From the NCBI GenBank assembly GCA_018268545.1, contig JAFDWI010000260.1:1-6264 (forward strand): a stretch of DNA of 6,264 nucleotides, written 5' to 3'. Under the pieces are notes generated by a model, which saw only the letters and a list, made by a program, of their open reading frames with translations, was not told the DNA's origin and searched no databases. The stretch is from Actinomycetota bacterium (GTDB taxonomy: Bacteria > Actinomycetota > Acidimicrobiia > Acidimicrobiales > Iamiaceae). The position numbers and the translations under genes were made by a program. Shown in pieces: positions 5,701 to 6,264 of this stretch (positions are counted from its first letter, which is position 1; every line of letters starts with the position of its first letter).

Positions 5701-6264
5701 GTTCTTCGCGTGTTGTCACTGATCGACACCCCTGTCCATCGACGTTCAGTTGTGGGTGGCGGTGATCGTCGCGATGGTGAACCACCCCGGGTTTCATGCA
5801 CCCTCGGGTGTTTGGGAACCGACCGGGTGTTCGGTCGGGTTGTTGGCATGGTAGGCGGTCTCGGTTTCGGCGGGGGGTGGCGCGGCCGAGGCGGTGCATG
5901 ATCCGCTGGTTGTTGAACCACGCGACCCATTCGTCGGTGATCAGTTCGACGTCGGCGAGGTTGCGCAGCGGGCCGCGCCGGAACGGCGAGTCGTTTCGCA
6001 CACATTCGGTCTTGTAGAGCCCGATCGTGGTCTCCGCGAGGGCGTTGTCGTACGCGTCACCGACACTGCCGATCGACGCGGCGAGGCCTTCGAGCACGAG
6101 TGTCTCCGCGAAGTGCACCGCGGTGTATTGCGACCCGGCATCGGAGTGGTGGATCGTGCCCCGGACCGGATGGCCTTGGCGGGCACGCAACGCGACGGCT
6201 TGACGGATCGCGGACTCGACGAACGGGGTCGCTTTCGAGGTGGATGCTTCCCAGCCGACGATCC
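5687..6264 (-). CDS. IS3-family transposase OrfB, partial and frameshifted near the C-terminus
   Basis: The 5' end lies outside the window; the frame is open from 6262. It encodes the later part of an rve/DDE integrase core: IVGWEASTSKATPFVESA, then HHSDAGSQYT with the second catalytic Asp (codon 6142-6140), then GDAYDNALAE with the catalytic Glu (codon 6034-6032). Exactly 35 residues separate them, the D(35)E spacing of the IS3 family, and WVAWFNNQR follows. The first Asp is outside. At a run of six C (plus-strand G, 5872-5877) the frame departs from the family: the actual frame continues with RRNRDRLPCQ and about 50 more residues, leaves the IS and stops at 5689-5687. With five C the frame would read PAETETAYHANN and end at 5794 inside the inverted repeat, as in normal relatives. 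The catalytic residues precede the shift, so activity is uncertain. A sequencing error in the run is also possible. Confidence 0.85.
   Translation of the reverse strand, partial: IVGWEASTSKATPFVESAIRQAVALRARQGHPVRGTIHHSDAGSQYTAVHFAETLVLEGLAASIGSVGDAYDNALAETTIGLYKTECVRNDSPFRRGPLRNLADVELITDEWVAWFNNQRIMHRLGRATPRRNRDRLPCQQPDRTPGRFPNTRGCMKPGVVHHRDDHRHPQLNVDGQGCRSVTTREEPRPG
5778..5796 (-). repeat. Terminal inverted repeat of the IS3-family element
   Basis: Read from outside inwards it is TGAACCACCCCGGGTTTCA, starting with the TG dinucleotide typical of IS3-family ends. The last three bases are the complement of the original transposase stop codon. The exact inner limit cannot be set without the other end. 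Confidence 0.65.
5778..6264 (-). mobile_element. IS3-family insertion sequence, transposase-3' end (other end outside window)
   Basis: The outer boundary is set by TGAACCACCCCGGGTTTCA at 5778-5796. It begins with the TGAACC(G/A)CCCCGG terminus I know from IS3-family elements of the IS51/IS3411 type, and as in those elements the ancestral transposase stop (TGA, 5796-5794) lies inside the inverted repeat. The transposase gene runs leftwards towards this end. The opposite end, orfA and the 5' part of orfB lie beyond 6264, so neither the partner repeat nor the target duplication can be checked. The bases ATGG (5774-5777) just outside are candidates for the 3-4 bp duplication. Confidence 0.8.

Larger units (their letters stand above)
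5437..5777. other. Gene-free stretch between the 191-residue protein gene and the IS end
   Basis: No frame on either strand gives a protein I can support. The open frames here are rich in Arg, Pro, Ser and Thr and show no motif, and the long ones run through from neighbouring genes antisense or from the frameshifted transposase. The plus strand is unusually C-rich and G-poor between about 5540 and 5680, unlike the flanking genes. It contains a perfect 8-bp hairpin at 5580-5602 and two short palindromes at 5677-5700. No tRNA or other structured RNA was recognised. Confidence 0.6.

Noticed and set aside
5710..5729. Imperfect inverted repeat GTGTTG/CGACAC considered as an alternative IS end
   Set aside because: It has only six pairs including one wobble, and the IS3-type terminus at 5778 explains the boundary and the stop codon position better.
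5470..5901. A 143-codon plus-strand frame running into the IS
   Set aside because: It crosses the IS boundary and lies antisense to the transposase; there is no ribosome binding site, -10 at the leaderless distance, or motif.
5043..6005. A 320-codon minus-strand frame covering IS, gap and part of the 191-residue gene
   Set aside because: It joins out-of-frame parts of the transposase to gene-free DNA and to the antisense of another gene. The composition is Arg/Thr/Pro-rich and no domain is visible.

Overview
The window reads as chromosomal DNA of a high-GC actinobacterium. Third codon positions are almost all G or C, GTG starts are common, several genes have no Shine-Dalgarno sequence but a -10-like hexamer 6-8 bases before the start codon, and the gene families (SWIM-SNF2 helicase, PH-like membrane protein, class II fumarase) fit that phylum. 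I lean towards Acidimicrobiia (Ilumatobacter-like), but that is an impression of sequence style, not a demonstrated placement.

Layout. (1) Positions 1781 down to 1, minus strand: the N-terminal 593 residues of a SWIM zinc-finger SNF2-family helicase whose motor lies outside the window. (2) Positions 1782-1838: a 57-base divergent promoter region. (3) Positions 1839-3387, plus strand: a two-gene operon of a left-handed beta-helix (hexapeptide repeat) acyltransferase and, 4 bases later, a two-helix membrane protein with a long acidic N-terminal tail and a PH-like domain. (4) Positions 3421-4836: fumC, class II fumarate hydratase, complete with all signature motifs. (5) Positions 4861-5436: a 191-residue protein of unknown function. 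(6) Positions 5437-5777: about 340 bases with no gene I can support, holding one GC-rich hairpin and two adjacent palindromes. (7) Positions 5778 to the right edge: the transposase-3' end of an IS3-family insertion sequence on the minus strand. Its transposase has intact D and E catalytic residues but carries a one-base frameshift in a six-C run near the C-terminus.

The genes do not form an obvious single pathway. The acyltransferase and PH-like protein look translationally coupled and may act together at the cell envelope. The fumarase is housekeeping (TCA cycle), the helicase belongs to nucleic-acid metabolism, and the IS is a later arrival. I found no defence system, CRISPR array, tRNA or rRNA. 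The most informative unusual points are the repeated leaderless-type promoter arrangement at the 5' ends of transcription units, contrasted with a good ribosome binding site only at the operon-internal gene, and the frameshifted transposase that reads through its own IS terminus into flanking DNA.
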